From assembly GCF_009729555.1 (NCBI RefSeq), contig NZ_WODC01000003.1, forward strand, positions 1 through 64,000: 64,000 nucleotides of DNA, given 5' to 3'. Position numbers and translations under genes: made by a program. The DNA is from Pseudodesulfovibrio alkaliphilus. Its GTDB lineage: Bacteria > Desulfobacterota > Desulfovibrionia > Desulfovibrionales > Desulfovibrionaceae. Shown piece by piece: positions 18,301-26,535 of this stretch; position 1 is the stretch's first letter; the number at the start of each line of letters is the position of its first letter. The notes beneath the pieces are model-generated. The model searched no databases, had not been told where the DNA came from, and was given only the letters and a program-made list of their open reading frames with translations.

Positions 18301-20328
18301 GTCCGTGCCGGGGCGGTCCGGGAATATCTCCCCCTTGCGCAGCAGGTTGGCCCGCCCCTCCAGGGTGACGAAGTGGCTGTTGGCGCGTTCGCCCGCATTG
18401 TCTATGGGCTGGTCGGCAAGGGCCCTGACCAGGGTACGCACCAGGGCCGCCTGCTTGCCTGCAAAAGCGAAATTCACTCGCTCGGGACGATCGTAGGGAG
18501 TGCCCCAGGCAGGCCGGGCGTCGTGGACCGTGGCCAGGGTCAGGCCGGGAAATCCCGCCAGGGCCATGGGTTCGCCGCCCAGCTCGGGCATGTCGGGCAG
18601 ATAGCTCTGCCAGGCGCGTCGGCCGGGCCGCAGGGTGTCCTTGAACAGCGCGGCCACGTCCGGCCGATGCGGCGTAACATCCTTGACCGCCCGCTTCATG
18701 ACCGTGTCCAGCGGACGGAAAAAGGCGGTGCGGTTGACCGAGGGCATCAGGTCGTGGAGCCACCCCTTGTCAAAGCCGCCCACGCCGTCGCCATGGCTGG
18801 AGAGGTACAGGGAGACATGGGCCGCGATGCTCCGCTCGCCGATGGCATCGCGCAGGGCGCGGGCCGAGCGGATGTCCTCAAGCTGGCCCGTTGCATCCTT
18901 GAGGATGGCGGCCTGATAGGCACGGGCCGGGGCCACGAATTCCGCCAGCACGAGGCGCTCCTCATCCCCCAGGGGGAAACTGGCCACAGTGGAGTGGACC
19001 CAGTTGAGCCGCTTGAGCATGATCCGCTGCGCCGCCAGATGCCTGATGCGGTCCTGCCGGGCCGCCTCGGCCATGGCCTCATGGCCTGGGCGCTCCCCCA
19101 TGGCGTGGTCCCCGCCGCCTCGCGGTCCGGCTTCCATGCCCATGCGCTCCGCCTGGCTTTGCAGACGCAGGCGCATCAGCTCGTTGGTCAGATCGTCCTC
19201 GCGGTCGCGCACCACCGCCTTGATGGCCCGCTTGACCAGGGCACGGTCAGCGGCGTCCGCCATGGCCTGAGCATCAAACGGGTCGCCCATGTCCAGAATC
19301 TCGATGGTCCTGGCCGCTTCGCGCACCCGGATGTCGAGGTCGTCCCGCCGCTCCTTGAGCCGCGCCCCCTTGGTCACCAGGGCCCAGGTGAATTCGCGCA
19401 TCCCGGCCTGGGCGCTCCCCTTGCCCGCCGTGGCGACCAGCATGACCGACCGCTTGGGCCGGGTGCCGCTCAATTCTGCGGCCACATCCATGAGAGTGGC
19501 GATGGACACGCCCTCATCCGCGCCCGGCCCGTCGCCCGCCGCCAGCGCCGTGGCGTCGTAAAACGCCTCAAGGATCAGGGTCTGACCCGCCAGATCCGGG
19601 TCGCTGCCGGGTACGAGGCAGTAGACGTTTTCAGCGCTGACGCCTCTCCAGGCAGCGCGGGAGGCGAGCTGGACCGTGGCAAGACGGCGCGGTCCGCCAG
19701 ACGCCACATCCTGGCCGAAGAGGGTACGGGCCTGTTCGACGTCCATCCAGAAAAGGGGGAAATCCAGCGGAGTCAGCTCGAACTTGGAGTCGAAAAGGGA
19801 GCGGGGCGACGGACCGCCGTCGCTCGCCTCGCCGAGAAAGATCAGGCTCCGCGCCCCGAGCATGGCCGCGTTGCTCCAGTTCTTGCCCGAATCCATGTCC
19901 ATGAGAACCACGGCCCCTTCCACATCCAGGCCGTTGAAGTCCTTGATCTCCCCCTGGCCCACATAGAGGAGCGGGCCGCGAAGCCCTGGCGGGGCCACGG
20001 CACCGGGCGACATGGCGTTGACGCGCAGCTGGCGCAAACCGGCCGAGCGGCCCGTGCCCATGACCCGCAGCTCGGCCCCGCCCGCCGCCACCACCGGGAC
20101 GCGGAAGGTCTGCCGCCCGGTGAGCGCACCCGGAAAGAGCCGGGAAAACTCCGCCTCCACCATCGCGGCCGCACGGGCCGCGCCGGGCGTACCGGGCGAA
20201 CGGTCGCCCAGCTCGGCCAGCCGCCTGACAAAGTCTCCGTGAAGGCCGCCAGGCATACCCGAAGCGGCCAGGGCGGCCGGGGCCAGCAGCACGAGGCTGG
20301 CAAGGGCGAGCAGCCAGCGCCGGATCAT
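15337..20328 (-). CDS. Degenerate M28-type peptidase domain fused to FtsX/MacB-like permease
   Basis: A 1663-residue protein with a signal-like N terminus (LLALASLVLLAPAALA). Residues about 25-330 follow the layout of M28 metallopeptidases with a PA-like insert, but key metal and catalytic residues are altered: the H-x-D motif reads FYD (F256, D258), the bridging region reads PGADEG (D271, E272), and the usual Glu-Glu pair is replaced in VATAGKGSA. A long extracytoplasmic region follows. Membrane helices begin near 920, then an FtsX-like permease core with its large periplasmic loop and three further helices, and a C-terminal domain of about 150 residues. It overlaps the ATPase gene upstream and the OPT-like gene downstream by ATGA. 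It probably acts as the main permease of an ABC system with a peptide-binding, noncatalytic head. Confidence 0.75.
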   Translation of the reverse strand: MIRRWLLALASLVLLAPAALAASGMPGGLHGDFVRRLAELGDRSPGTPGAARAAAMVEAEFSRLFPGALTGRQTFRVPVVAAGGAELRVMGTGRSAGLRQLRVNAMSPGAVAPPGLRGPLLYVGQGEIKDFNGLDVEGAVVLMDMDSGKNWSNAAMLGARSLIFLGEASDGGPSPRSLFDSKFELTPLDFPLFWMDVEQARTLFGQDVASGGPRRLATVQLASRAAWRGVSAENVYCLVPGSDPDLAGQTLILEAFYDATALAAGDGPGADEGVSIATLMDVAAELSGTRPKRSVMLVATAGKGSAQAGMREFTWALVTKGARLKERRDDLDIRVREAARTIEILDMGDPFDAQAMADAADRALVKRAIKAVVRDREDDLTNELMRLRLQSQAERMGMEAGPRGGGDHAMGERPGHEAMAEAARQDRIRHLAAQRIMLKRLNWVHSTVASFPLGDEERLVLAEFVAPARAYQAAILKDATGQLEDIRSARALRDAIGERSIAAHVSLYLSSHGDGVGGFDKGWLHDLMPSVNRTAFFRPLDTVMKRAVKDVTPHRPDVAALFKDTLRPGRRAWQSYLPDMPELGGEPMALAGFPGLTLATVHDARPAWGTPYDRPERVNFAFAGKQAALVRTLVRALADQPIDNAGERANSHFVTLEGRANLLRKGEIFPDRPGTDMVVLASQWQTLNYGMVDTAGRFRIPGFADRKVSYHKAVIEALRFDDKTGLAVWAVDKPKTGKDSYRVKLSRAVQGTDLTLFSCTQTTLFNLVDPRSFRYLYIPTLIDGRTEAPPVSYWYSRLDTRSSTLGTLFLEPDTPIKLTLSDSVLDKKVLLLNADPEHPQGLGYIARLWPVIPLTEFRAARDMWSLLDPRIDNLEDKGIVNERIRTLRRQGDDDLRRAEVYREQKRWDRFVEASRASLAKASRVYGDVDKTQKDVLLGVLFYVALFVPFAYCMERLFFSYADIKKRIAAFLGFLILIIGVVYFVHPAFQLTYSPLVVILAFFILALSLLVSLIIFMRFEREMVELQKRSSHIKLTGISPMAAFGAAFVLGVGNLKRRPVRTFLTFATLVILTFTIMNFTTVKSVRQKGWANFSATATYEGLMLKYINWQDVPLEALSAVENAFEGSGVVAPRAWYDTGLTSDKSRAPLIPVFLGDRESPGRGMVGLSHREPEVSGLDRILVKGRWFREDERFAVILPERMAGQLGADPEDPARSTVTIWGIPMTLVGVFSDDGLRLNPDLDGEPMTPIVFPNVAASQLSEVEAEAIEEGQDIVTTASRYQHIPDYETILVPARTLLSLGGCAGRLKGIAVKPHAGEAAITGDLGDRFGMLLFRGSSTGTSLYYAADAVSYSGMANIMIPLGIAVLIVLNTMIGSVYERKPEIAVYTSVGLAPPHVAFLFIAEALAFAVISVVVGYLLAQGASAVLAGTPLWEGMTANYSSTAGVAAMLLVMAVVLVSAMYPARVAASIAIPDVNRSWTMPRAVGDELTVVLPFLIKLGEMSSAGGFLRQYYLAHHDVSHGAFCTDDMQCNFLDLEEQEARTGLLAGVADRVTIPDDMCFSMSLRVWLAPFDFGVRQKVRLVFCPSDLYAGFRQVKVVIQREAGEFKAWENLNRNFINDLRKQLLAWRSLDEVAVGHYAADLDSVKRDTAMGKRIMAAAREAGQ

Positions 20329-21113
20329 GCCCGCCCCCCCTCCCCGGCGGCTTCGCGCTCCCCGTTCCGAACGCGCTCCTTGCCGCCGATGCCGCCCACG
20401 GTGATCTTGAGTTCCTCGCGCCGTTCAATACGGTCCACCACGCCGTCGCGCACCCAGACCACCCTGTCGGACACGTTGAGCATCTTGTAGTCATGGGTGG
20501 CGGAGATGATGGTCACTCCGCGCTCCTGGGAGAGCATCCGCAACAAATCGATGATCTCCTCGCCCGTGGTCAGGTCGAGGTTGCCCGTGGGCTCGTCGGC
20601 CAGGATGATGGCCGGATCGTTGGCCAGGGATCTTGCCACGGCCACGCGCTGCTGCTGCCCGCCGGAAAGCTCCAGCGGCTTGTGCTGAAAACGCTCGCCA
20701 AGCCCCACCAGCCTGAGCAGCTCGATGCCCTTGTCCTGCGCGTCGTCCGCGTTCATGCCGGCAAAGGTCATGGGCAGGGTCACGTTCTCCAGGGCGGACA
20801 TGACCGGGATCAGGTTGAAGGTCTGAAAGATGTAGCCGATCTTGCGGTTGCGCAACCAGGCCAGCTCGTAGGCGTCGAGCTGGGAGATGTCCACCTCGTC
20901 GATGAAGACCTTGCCGTCGCTGGGTTTGTCCAGACCGCCGATCATGTTGAAGAGAGTCGATTTGCCCGAACCTGACGGCCCCATGATGGAAATGTACTCG
21001 CCCGCGAATATTTCGAGATCCACGCCCTTGAGAGCCCTGACCTCCACCTTGCCCATGGTGAAGCTCTTGGTCACGCCCACGACCCGGACGATGGTGCGCC
21101 TCTCTTCGGTCAT
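20325..21113 (-). CDS. ABC transporter ATPase, LolD/MacB type
   Basis: A 262-residue ATP-binding subunit. Walker A GPSGSGKST, Q-loop (YIFQTFNLIP), signature LSGGQQQRV, Walker [13 protein letters not shown] and the switch histidine (SATHD) are all intact. The DEPTGNLD sequence is typical of the LolD/MacB/FtsE branch that partners FtsX-type permeases, in agreement with both neighbours. These systems act as mechanotransmitters or lipoprotein/peptide movers across the inner membrane rather than classical importers. A C-terminal extension rich in Glu, Arg and Gly overlaps the start of the fusion gene. AAGGGG precedes the ATG. Confidence 0.9.
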   Translation of the reverse strand: MTEERRTIVRVVGVTKSFTMGKVEVRALKGVDLEIFAGEYISIMGPSGSGKSTLFNMIGGLDKPSDGKVFIDEVDISQLDAYELAWLRNRKIGYIFQTFNLIPVMSALENVTLPMTFAGMNADDAQDKGIELLRLVGLGERFQHKPLELSGGQQQRVAVARSLANDPAIILADEPTGNLDLTTGEEIIDLLRMLSQERGVTIISATHDYKMLNVSDRVVWVRDGVVDRIERREELKITVGGIGGKERVRNGEREAAGEGGRA

Positions 21114-21180
21114 TGCGAAATCCCCTTGCGCTGCGATGCGGTCAGGGCGCGAGCCGTCAGGCCCCGCGCAGGACCGCCAG

Positions 21181-21921
21181 CTAGTGTTCGGCCCTGATGG
21201 CCTTGATGGGCTCCATATGGGCGGCCATCAGGGCCGGATAAAGCACCCCGAGCAGACTGAGCAGACACCCGGCCAGGGTGGACAGCCCCACGGAACCGAG
21301 AACGCCAAGCCAGGAAACATCGGTCCAGGCTACCAGCCCGAAACGGACCGCCCCGGCGAGCAGCGAGAACAGGCTGCCCAGCAGGGCCCCGGCCAAAGAT
21401 CCGGCCAACCCCTGCATGGCCGCCTCAAGCAGGAAGAGGCGCAGAATCATGGAGTCGAGCGCCCCCAGGCACTTCATCACCCCTATCTCGGAAAACCGCT
21501 CGGTCACGGACATGAGCTGGGCGTTGACGATGCCCACGGTGCAGACCAAGAGCGAGAGGAAGACGATCCACCGCTCCTTGGCCGCCATGCTCACTCCGCC
21601 GCCCTCCATGTCCACGTCGTAACCGGCCGCCGACAGTGCCGCAGCCGCGTCGCTGCCGCCGTGGGCGAGCAGCCCGGAGGCCACGTCCAGATTGACCAGC
21701 ACAAAGGCCAGGAACGACACGGCCAAAACCAGGCTCGACACCGTGATCATGGACCGGAAAAACCGCACCCGCAGACTCTGAAAACTGATTTGGAGCGACT
21801 TGGCAAAAGAAAGGGTGATCAGCCGATCGATGCGCCCCTTTGGCCTGTCCATGACCGATCCGCCGGGGCCGGGCCGGGCGCTCGCAGGAACGCGGTGCGA
21901 AGTGGGCGACTTACTTTCCAT
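21181..21921 (-). CDS. Short FtsX-like ABC permease
   Basis: A permease of about 246 residues with one N-terminal helix (SMITVSSLVLAVSFLAFVLV), a short extracytoplasmic stretch of only ~60 residues, and three C-terminal helices. The cytosolic coupling motif ERFSEIGVMKCLGA and the terminal EPIKAIRAE are typical of FtsX/MacB/LolC proteins. The periplasmic domain is far smaller than in MacB or LolC, so the big partner permease probably supplies it. It is the first clearly transporter-related gene of the operon, 67 bases before the ATPase. The start is uncertain: ATG at 21921 has no ribosome site, and ATG at 21852 (residue 24) is an alternative. Confidence 0.8.
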   Translation of the reverse strand: MESKSPTSHRVPASARPGPGGSVMDRPKGRIDRLITLSFAKSLQISFQSLRVRFFRSMITVSSLVLAVSFLAFVLVNLDVASGLLAHGGSDAAAALSAAGYDVDMEGGGVSMAAKERWIVFLSLLVCTVGIVNAQLMSVTERFSEIGVMKCLGALDSMILRLFLLEAAMQGLAGSLAGALLGSLFSLLAGAVRFGLVAWTDVSWLGVLGSVGLSTLAGCLLSLLGVLYPALMAAHMEPIKAIRAEH

Positions 21922-21996
21922 ATTATCAAACGGTATGCAGATGCGTCTTCCATGACAAGCCCAAAGAACACCGCACCCCTGTTTTTTCCGCGATTG

Positions 21997-22785
21997 TCAC
22001 GATGGACCGGGCCTGTCCAGCCTGATGGCCGCGAGCCTGGACGCAGCCACGGCCGACAGGCATCGGTCGAGAAAAATGAAGGCCGCATCGTTCATGCGCT
22101 GGTGGTGGAGCATGAACCCCGCTCGCCCCGAGGCCAGGGCAGCGCCGACCTCACGGAGCAGAGCCTCCAGCCCCTCGGCCGGATCGGGCTCGCGCCGGGT
22201 GTGCAGGTCCACGTTGACCGCGATGTCGGGCAAGCCCTCGGGCGTGGGCACCGTGCGCTGCGCTCCGGCCCAGCGCGACACGGCCACATACCCGGCCTCA
22301 TGCAGCAGTCCCGCCGTCTGGGCGTCGAAACGATTCCACGGCGGGGTGAAGACCGGGCTGAACCACGCCCCCATAATCGCTTCGAGCCGAGTGCGCCCAC
22401 GGGCCAGATCGGCCCGCTTGGCCTCAAGGGTCCGCCCGTCGCCGAACTCGCCCTTGCGCCCGGTGCGCTGATGGTTGACGTGACGCCAGCCGTGCTGGTG
22501 CCAGCACCACTGTTCCCCATCCCCAGCCCATCGGCGCAGCACCTTCCAGCGGGCCGGGGTCAGCCAGGCCGGGGTCACGGCCAGGTGCAGGGGCACCCCG
22601 TGACGGGAGAACGTCTTAAGCATCCGGGCGCACGCCTCGCCCGGAGCGGCCACGTCGTCGGCGCGAAAAAAGACCTCAACGCCCGGCCCGGCCTGGGCAA
22701 AGAGCGCGTCCAGACGGCGCAACCCTTCCTCCAGCAGGGATTGGGGGGCACACCAGAGCGCGGAAACAGCGGTCTTGACGATCAT
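21997..22785 (-). CDS. NodB-like polysaccharide deacetylase family protein (1)
   Basis: A 262-residue protein with the layout of family 4 carbohydrate esterases. Catalytic-base and metal aspartates are seen in FFRADDVAAPG (D43, D44), the metal histidines in HQHGWRHVNH (H98, H102), and a motif 3 arginine in TPPWNR (R152). It lacks a signal peptide, so it would act in the cytosol on a glycan precursor. A related protein at 27754 has the same three signatures, so two paralogues flank the glycosyltransferase genes. It lies 75 bases upstream of the FtsX-like gene in the same direction and is divergent from dapF. Its substrate is unknown. Confidence 0.75.
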   Translation of the reverse strand: MIVKTAVSALWCAPQSLLEEGLRRLDALFAQAGPGVEVFFRADDVAAPGEACARMLKTFSRHGVPLHLAVTPAWLTPARWKVLRRWAGDGEQWCWHQHGWRHVNHQRTGRKGEFGDGRTLEAKRADLARGRTRLEAIMGAWFSPVFTPPWNRFDAQTAGLLHEAGYVAVSRWAGAQRTVPTPEGLPDIAVNVDLHTRREPDPAEGLEALLREVGAALASGRAGFMLHHQRMNDAAFIFLDRCLSAVAASRLAAIRLDRPGPS

Positions 22786-22880
22786 GCAGGCCGGAACCTA
22801 ACACACTCGCCGCCCGGATGGCAAAAAGGAAACAGCCGACACACCCCGGTATCCGGCGCGGTCCTCGGATCGTACGCGCC

Positions 22881-22909
22881 TTGACATCGGCGCGGATTCC
22901 ATCAAGGAT
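22881..22909 (+). promoter_or_regulatory. Possible dapF promoter
   Basis: A consensus -35 TTGACA (22881-22886) with a 17-bp spacer to AAGGAT (22904-22909), a poor -10. It lies about 50 bases upstream of dapF in the divergent gap. Confidence 0.35.
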
Positions 22910-22959
22910 TTTCATCCGGCGGACGAAACCGCCGCAACCCCGAACCCATGGAGCCATTG

Positions 22960-23811
22960 ATGAGCATCTTCGGCGAGAGCGTCCCCTTCCACAAGATGCA
23001 GGGATGCGGCAACGATTTCGTGGTCATAGACAACCGCAGCGTCCATGTGCCTGAGGCGGCCATGGCCGACTGGGCCAGAAAGATCTGCGCCCGCGCCTTT
23101 GGCGTCGGGGCCGACGGGATATTCTTCCTCGACGACGCCCAAGACCCCGCCCAGGACTACCGCTGGCACTTCTTCAACTCCGACGGCTCCCGGGCCGAGA
23201 TGTGCGGCAACGCCTCGCGCTGCGCGGGCAAACTGGCCCACGCCCTGGGACTGGCCCCTGCCGAACACGTCTTCGGCACCGACGCCGGCCCCATCCGGGC
23301 CAAGGTGCTTCTGGACGGCCCCGACGCCGGACGCGTCAGGGTGCGGCTCACTCCGCCCAAAGGCATTGAGACCGGCATCTCCCTCAATGTGGACGCAGCC
23401 CCCATGACCGTACATTTCGCCGACACCGGCGTACCCCACGCCGTGGTCCTGGTGGACGACGTGGCCTCGGTCAACGTCAGGGAACTCGGCAGAAAGCTGC
23501 GTTTCCACGAGCGCTTCGCCCCTGCCGGAACCAACGTCAACTTCGCCCAGATCAAGGACCGCTCCACCCTGCTCCTGCGCACCTACGAGCGCGGCGTGGA
23601 AGACGAAACCTACGCCTGCGGCACCGGAGCCTGCGCCACTCAACTGGTGGCCCACACCCTGGGCCTGACCGACGCCCGCGCCGATCTGACCACCACTGGC
23701 GGCGAAGTCCTGACCGTCATCCTCGATGACGGCGAAATCCACCTCCAAGGCGCGGCAGAACTCACCTTCAAGGGCGAGCTGTACCTCAAGCCCCTCGGCC
23801 TGAAGCGATAG
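22960..23811 (+). CDS. dapF: Diaminopimelate epimerase
   Basis: A 283-residue cytosolic, cofactor-independent racemase converting LL- to meso-diaminopimelate for lysine and peptidoglycan synthesis. The two catalytic cysteines are present: C82 in EMCGNASRC and C220 in YACGTGAC. The N-terminal MQGCGNDFVVID and the NSDGSRAEMCGN block are diagnostic. ATG at 22960 is chosen over ATG at 22948 because GGAG lies six bases before it. It stands alone between glycan-related genes on the opposite strand. A terminator-like hairpin follows. Confidence 0.96.
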   Translation: MSIFGESVPFHKMQGCGNDFVVIDNRSVHVPEAAMADWARKICARAFGVGADGIFFLDDAQDPAQDYRWHFFNSDGSRAEMCGNASRCAGKLAHALGLAPAEHVFGTDAGPIRAKVLLDGPDAGRVRVRLTPPKGIETGISLNVDAAPMTVHFADTGVPHAVVLVDDVASVNVRELGRKLRFHERFAPAGTNVNFAQIKDRSTLLLRTYERGVEDETYACGTGACATQLVAHTLGLTDARADLTTTGGEVLTVILDDGEIHLQGAAELTFKGELYLKPLGLKR

Positions 23812-23865
23812 AAACGCCTCCCGAAGCGCCCCGAGGATGACGGGCGCGAAGCGAGAGCCTCCTGA

Positions 23866-23905
23866 AAACCCCGCCATGTTGCAAACACACGGCGGGGTCT
23901 GATTG
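23866..23905 (+). terminator. Terminator after dapF
   Basis: Stem CCCCGCC (23869-23875) paired with GGCGGGG (23891-23897), extended inside by TGT/ACA, followed by TCTGATTGTT. It sits between convergent genes. The T tract is imperfect. Confidence 0.6.
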
Positions 23906-23965
23906 TTCGAATGAGCCTTGTTCCCTTTTCCCTGGGCGGGCGGGGCGTTTGTTTCTTTGCCCCGT

Positions 23966-25240
23966 CTATCGGCCGGGGCAGGGGACGTGGTGGGAGAGGT
24001 AGATGTTCCCCAACTCGCGGATGAGTTGTTTGTTGTCAAAGACCTGGTGCACGGTCTGACGGGCGGCCGGGATGAGCCTGTCGCGAGTGGGTTGGTCGGT
24101 GAGCAGGCGGAGGATGATCCCGGCCAGGGCGGCCGGGTCGTCGGGGGGGCAAAGCAGGCCGGTCTGGTCGTGGGCCACGAGTTCTGGCAGGCCAGAAACA
24201 TTGGTGGCGGCCACGGGAACGCCAGTGGCCATGGCCTCGGCCACCACGTTGGGGATGCCGTCGCGGTCGCCGTCGCTGGCCTTGCGGCAGCCCAAGGTGA
24301 AGCAGTCGGCCTCGTGCAGCAGTCGGATGACCTCGTCGTGGGTCACGGTGCCGGGCATGGAGACCATGTCATCAAGGCCGAGTTCGCGGATGAGCTCGCG
24401 AATGGCGCGTTTGTCCGCGCTCTTGCCGTCGCCCACCAGGGTGTAGCGCAGCGAAATGCCCTGGTCCCGCAGCCGGGCCAGGGCGCGCAGGATGGTGTCT
24501 ATGCCCTTCTTGGGAACGAACCGGGCCACGGTCAGAACGTGGTAGGGCGGCGTGGTCATGGCAGGCCGACCGTTGGGGGAGAAAAGGTCGAGATTGATGC
24601 CGTGATAGACGCAGTGGATGGGCGTTTGATCGTTGCAGACCGAGTTGAGATAGGTCTCGTTGTAGCGGGTGCAGGTGACCACGAACTCGGCCCGGGCCAC
24701 CTTGTCGGTAAAGCGGCGGGGGTCCTGGGTGTAGATATCCTTGGCGTGGGCCGTGAAGCTGAAGGGCAGGCCGGCCAGGAAGGCGGCGTACATGGTCACT
24801 GTGGTTGGCGTGTGCGCGAAATGTCCGTGCAGGTGGCCAAGGTCCACGCCATGGTCCATCACGGACTTCTGGACAAGATACCCCGCCTGGAGCATGTGCT
24901 TGACCCAGGTGTGCTTCTTGGGCGCGAGGCGAAAGCGCGAGGCCATCAGCTTCAGGCAGCCGAGATAGCGCCGGGGGAGACGTAAGAAAAGGCGAAGATT
25001 GTGCCACAGCAGCGCGGGCAGGCCAAGGAGAAGCGACTCGGGCAGATAGGTGACGCGGGCCTTGATTTCCTTGATGGACGCATGGCTGAAGTTTTCGCGG
25101 GGGGCTCGCATGGAATAGATGTGGATGCGAAAACCCATGGCCTCAAGCAGCCTTATCTCGTTGGAGATGAAGGTTTCGGATATGCGGGGATACCCTTTGA
25201 GCACCATCCCCAGGGTCTGCCCCTTGGAGGGTGGCGTCAC
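23966..25240 (-). CDS. Glycosyltransferase family 4 protein
   Basis: A 424-residue GT-B-fold retaining glycosyltransferase that would add a sugar from a nucleotide-sugar donor to a growing glycan or lipid-linked acceptor at the inner membrane. The N-terminal motif GYPRISETFISNEI is shared with WcaL-like exopolysaccharide enzymes. The C-terminal donor site has the pattern DGIPNVVAEAMATGVPV, and VARFVPKKGID precedes it. GTG at 25240 is chosen because it overlaps the stop of the upstream glycosyltransferase as GTGA, with AGAGAG upstream; a GTG at 25276 would be inside that gene. Acceptor and sugar are unknown. Confidence 0.86.
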   Translation of the reverse strand: MTPPSKGQTLGMVLKGYPRISETFISNEIRLLEAMGFRIHIYSMRAPRENFSHASIKEIKARVTYLPESLLLGLPALLWHNLRLFLRLPRRYLGCLKLMASRFRLAPKKHTWVKHMLQAGYLVQKSVMDHGVDLGHLHGHFAHTPTTVTMYAAFLAGLPFSFTAHAKDIYTQDPRRFTDKVARAEFVVTCTRYNETYLNSVCNDQTPIHCVYHGINLDLFSPNGRPAMTTPPYHVLTVARFVPKKGIDTILRALARLRDQGISLRYTLVGDGKSADKRAIRELIRELGLDDMVSMPGTVTHDEVIRLLHEADCFTLGCRKASDGDRDGIPNVVAEAMATGVPVAATNVSGLPELVAHDQTGLLCPPDDPAALAGIILRLLTDQPTRDRLIPAARQTVHQVFDNKQLIRELGNIYLSHHVPCPGR

Positions 25241-26535
25241 GAACAGTTCTCTCTGAAATGGGCGAGACGCTCGCACATGACCTCAAGTCCGGTCATTCGG
25301 AACTCCTTGAGGTCAGCCACGCACTCGCCGGGGTTGTCGAGGAGGGCGTTGACCTTCTGCCGCAGGACCTCGGGTGTGACCTCGCCCCAGCGGATAAAGT
25401 CGCACAGGCCGCGTCCGCGAAAGACCTTGGCCCGCAGCAATTGCTCCTGGCGGGGTTTGTCGCGGGGAATGACCAGGGCGGGCTTCCTGAGGGAGAGGAT
25501 TTCGCACAGGGTGTTGTAGCCGCCCATGGTGACCACAAGGTCCGCATTGGCCATACGCTTTTCGATGTTCTTGAAAAATGGGCGGATCTGGACCTTGACA
25601 GCACGGGCGCGGTCAGCCAGTTCGTCGAGCTTGGCGGGAGGGAGGAACGGACCTGTTATCATCAATGTCCTGAAATCCACCTCTCCGTTTGTTTCGAGCA
25701 TTTTCAGGTAGTTGTCGAGCACCACATAGCCGTCTCCGCCGCCGCCGATGGTGACCACCACCTGCTTGTGCTTGCGTTTGAGCTTGCGTATGCCCGGCAC
25801 CTTGCGCGGAATGTAGCCGGTAAACACGGTCTTGTCCGCAATGTCTTGGGGAAAGGCGTATTCGGCGATGGGATCGTAGAGGGCCTTTTCGCCGTAGACC
25901 CAGATTTCGGAATAGAGGTCGCGCAGCAGGTCGAAGTACTTCTTCTTTTCCCACTCGACCCGGGTGGAGGCAGCGTCATCCAGAATGTCGCGCAGACCGA
26001 GAATCACGCGGGCGCAGGGAAGGTGGCCCTTGATCCACTTGAGGGTGGGCAGCACCTCGCCCTTGAGGCCGGAGGGAACCTTGTCCACGATGAAGAGGTC
26101 GGGCTTGAAAGCCTTGGCCGTGGACAGGATGATGTTCTTGCGGATGGCGATGGCGATCTTGGGATCGACCTTGATGGAATGGGGGACGTAGACCGTATTG
26201 CTCTTCTTGATCATGCCGGGCATACGCACGAAGTCCACGCCAAGGGGCATGGTGTAGCGGCCCACGATGGGCGACCCGGTGACGATGAGGATGTTGACGC
26301 CCGGCCGAACGAGATTTCTCGCAATGGCCATGGTGCGCCGAATATGTCCCAGACCGTATGTGTCGTGGGAATACATCAGGATGTTGTACGAATTCGATTC
26401 CATATCCGTTTCGGGCAATGTCCTGCGCCGGTCAGCGTGCTCGCATGGGCGCCCGCCTGAGGCGGGGCCGTCGACCCCCTTCTCAGCGAAGCCGACCCGG
26501 ACTTCATACCCGAGTTTGTCGTCCTCTGCCACCAT
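25237..26535 (-). CDS. MurG-like (COG4671-type) glycosyltransferase
   Basis: A predicted GT-B glycosyltransferase of up to 432 residues. The acceptor-side motif MYSHDTYGLGHIRRTMAIA is characteristic of COG4671 proteins, and the C-terminal half has glycine-rich IGGGGDG and the donor-binding stretch TMGGYNTLCEILSLRKPALVIP, similar to GT28 enzymes. ATG at 26535 follows the radical SAM stop directly and has GGAAAG upstream. The first 44 residues look unlike the family, so ATG at 26403 (before ESNSYNILMYSHD) is a serious alternative. It is coupled to the GT4 gene by a 4-base overlap. The product glycan is unknown. Confidence 0.82.
   Translation of the reverse strand: MVAEDDKLGYEVRVGFAEKGVDGPASGGRPCEHADRRRTLPETDMESNSYNILMYSHDTYGLGHIRRTMAIARNLVRPGVNILIVTGSPIVGRYTMPLGVDFVRMPGMIKKSNTVYVPHSIKVDPKIAIAIRKNIILSTAKAFKPDLFIVDKVPSGLKGEVLPTLKWIKGHLPCARVILGLRDILDDAASTRVEWEKKKYFDLLRDLYSEIWVYGEKALYDPIAEYAFPQDIADKTVFTGYIPRKVPGIRKLKRKHKQVVVTIGGGGDGYVVLDNYLKMLETNGEVDFRTLMITGPFLPPAKLDELADRARAVKVQIRPFFKNIEKRMANADLVVTMGGYNTLCEILSLRKPALVIPRDKPRQEQLLRAKVFRGRGLCDFIRWGEVTPEVLRQKVNALLDNPGECVADLKEFRMTGLEVMCERLAHFRENCS

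Noticed and set aside
16147-20490. Very long (over 1400 codons) open frame antisense to the M28-FtsX fusion gene
   Set aside because: High-GC codon bias leaves the antisense frame open. Its composition (His, Gly, Arg-rich) is not protein-like, and the other strand holds clear domains and coupled starts.
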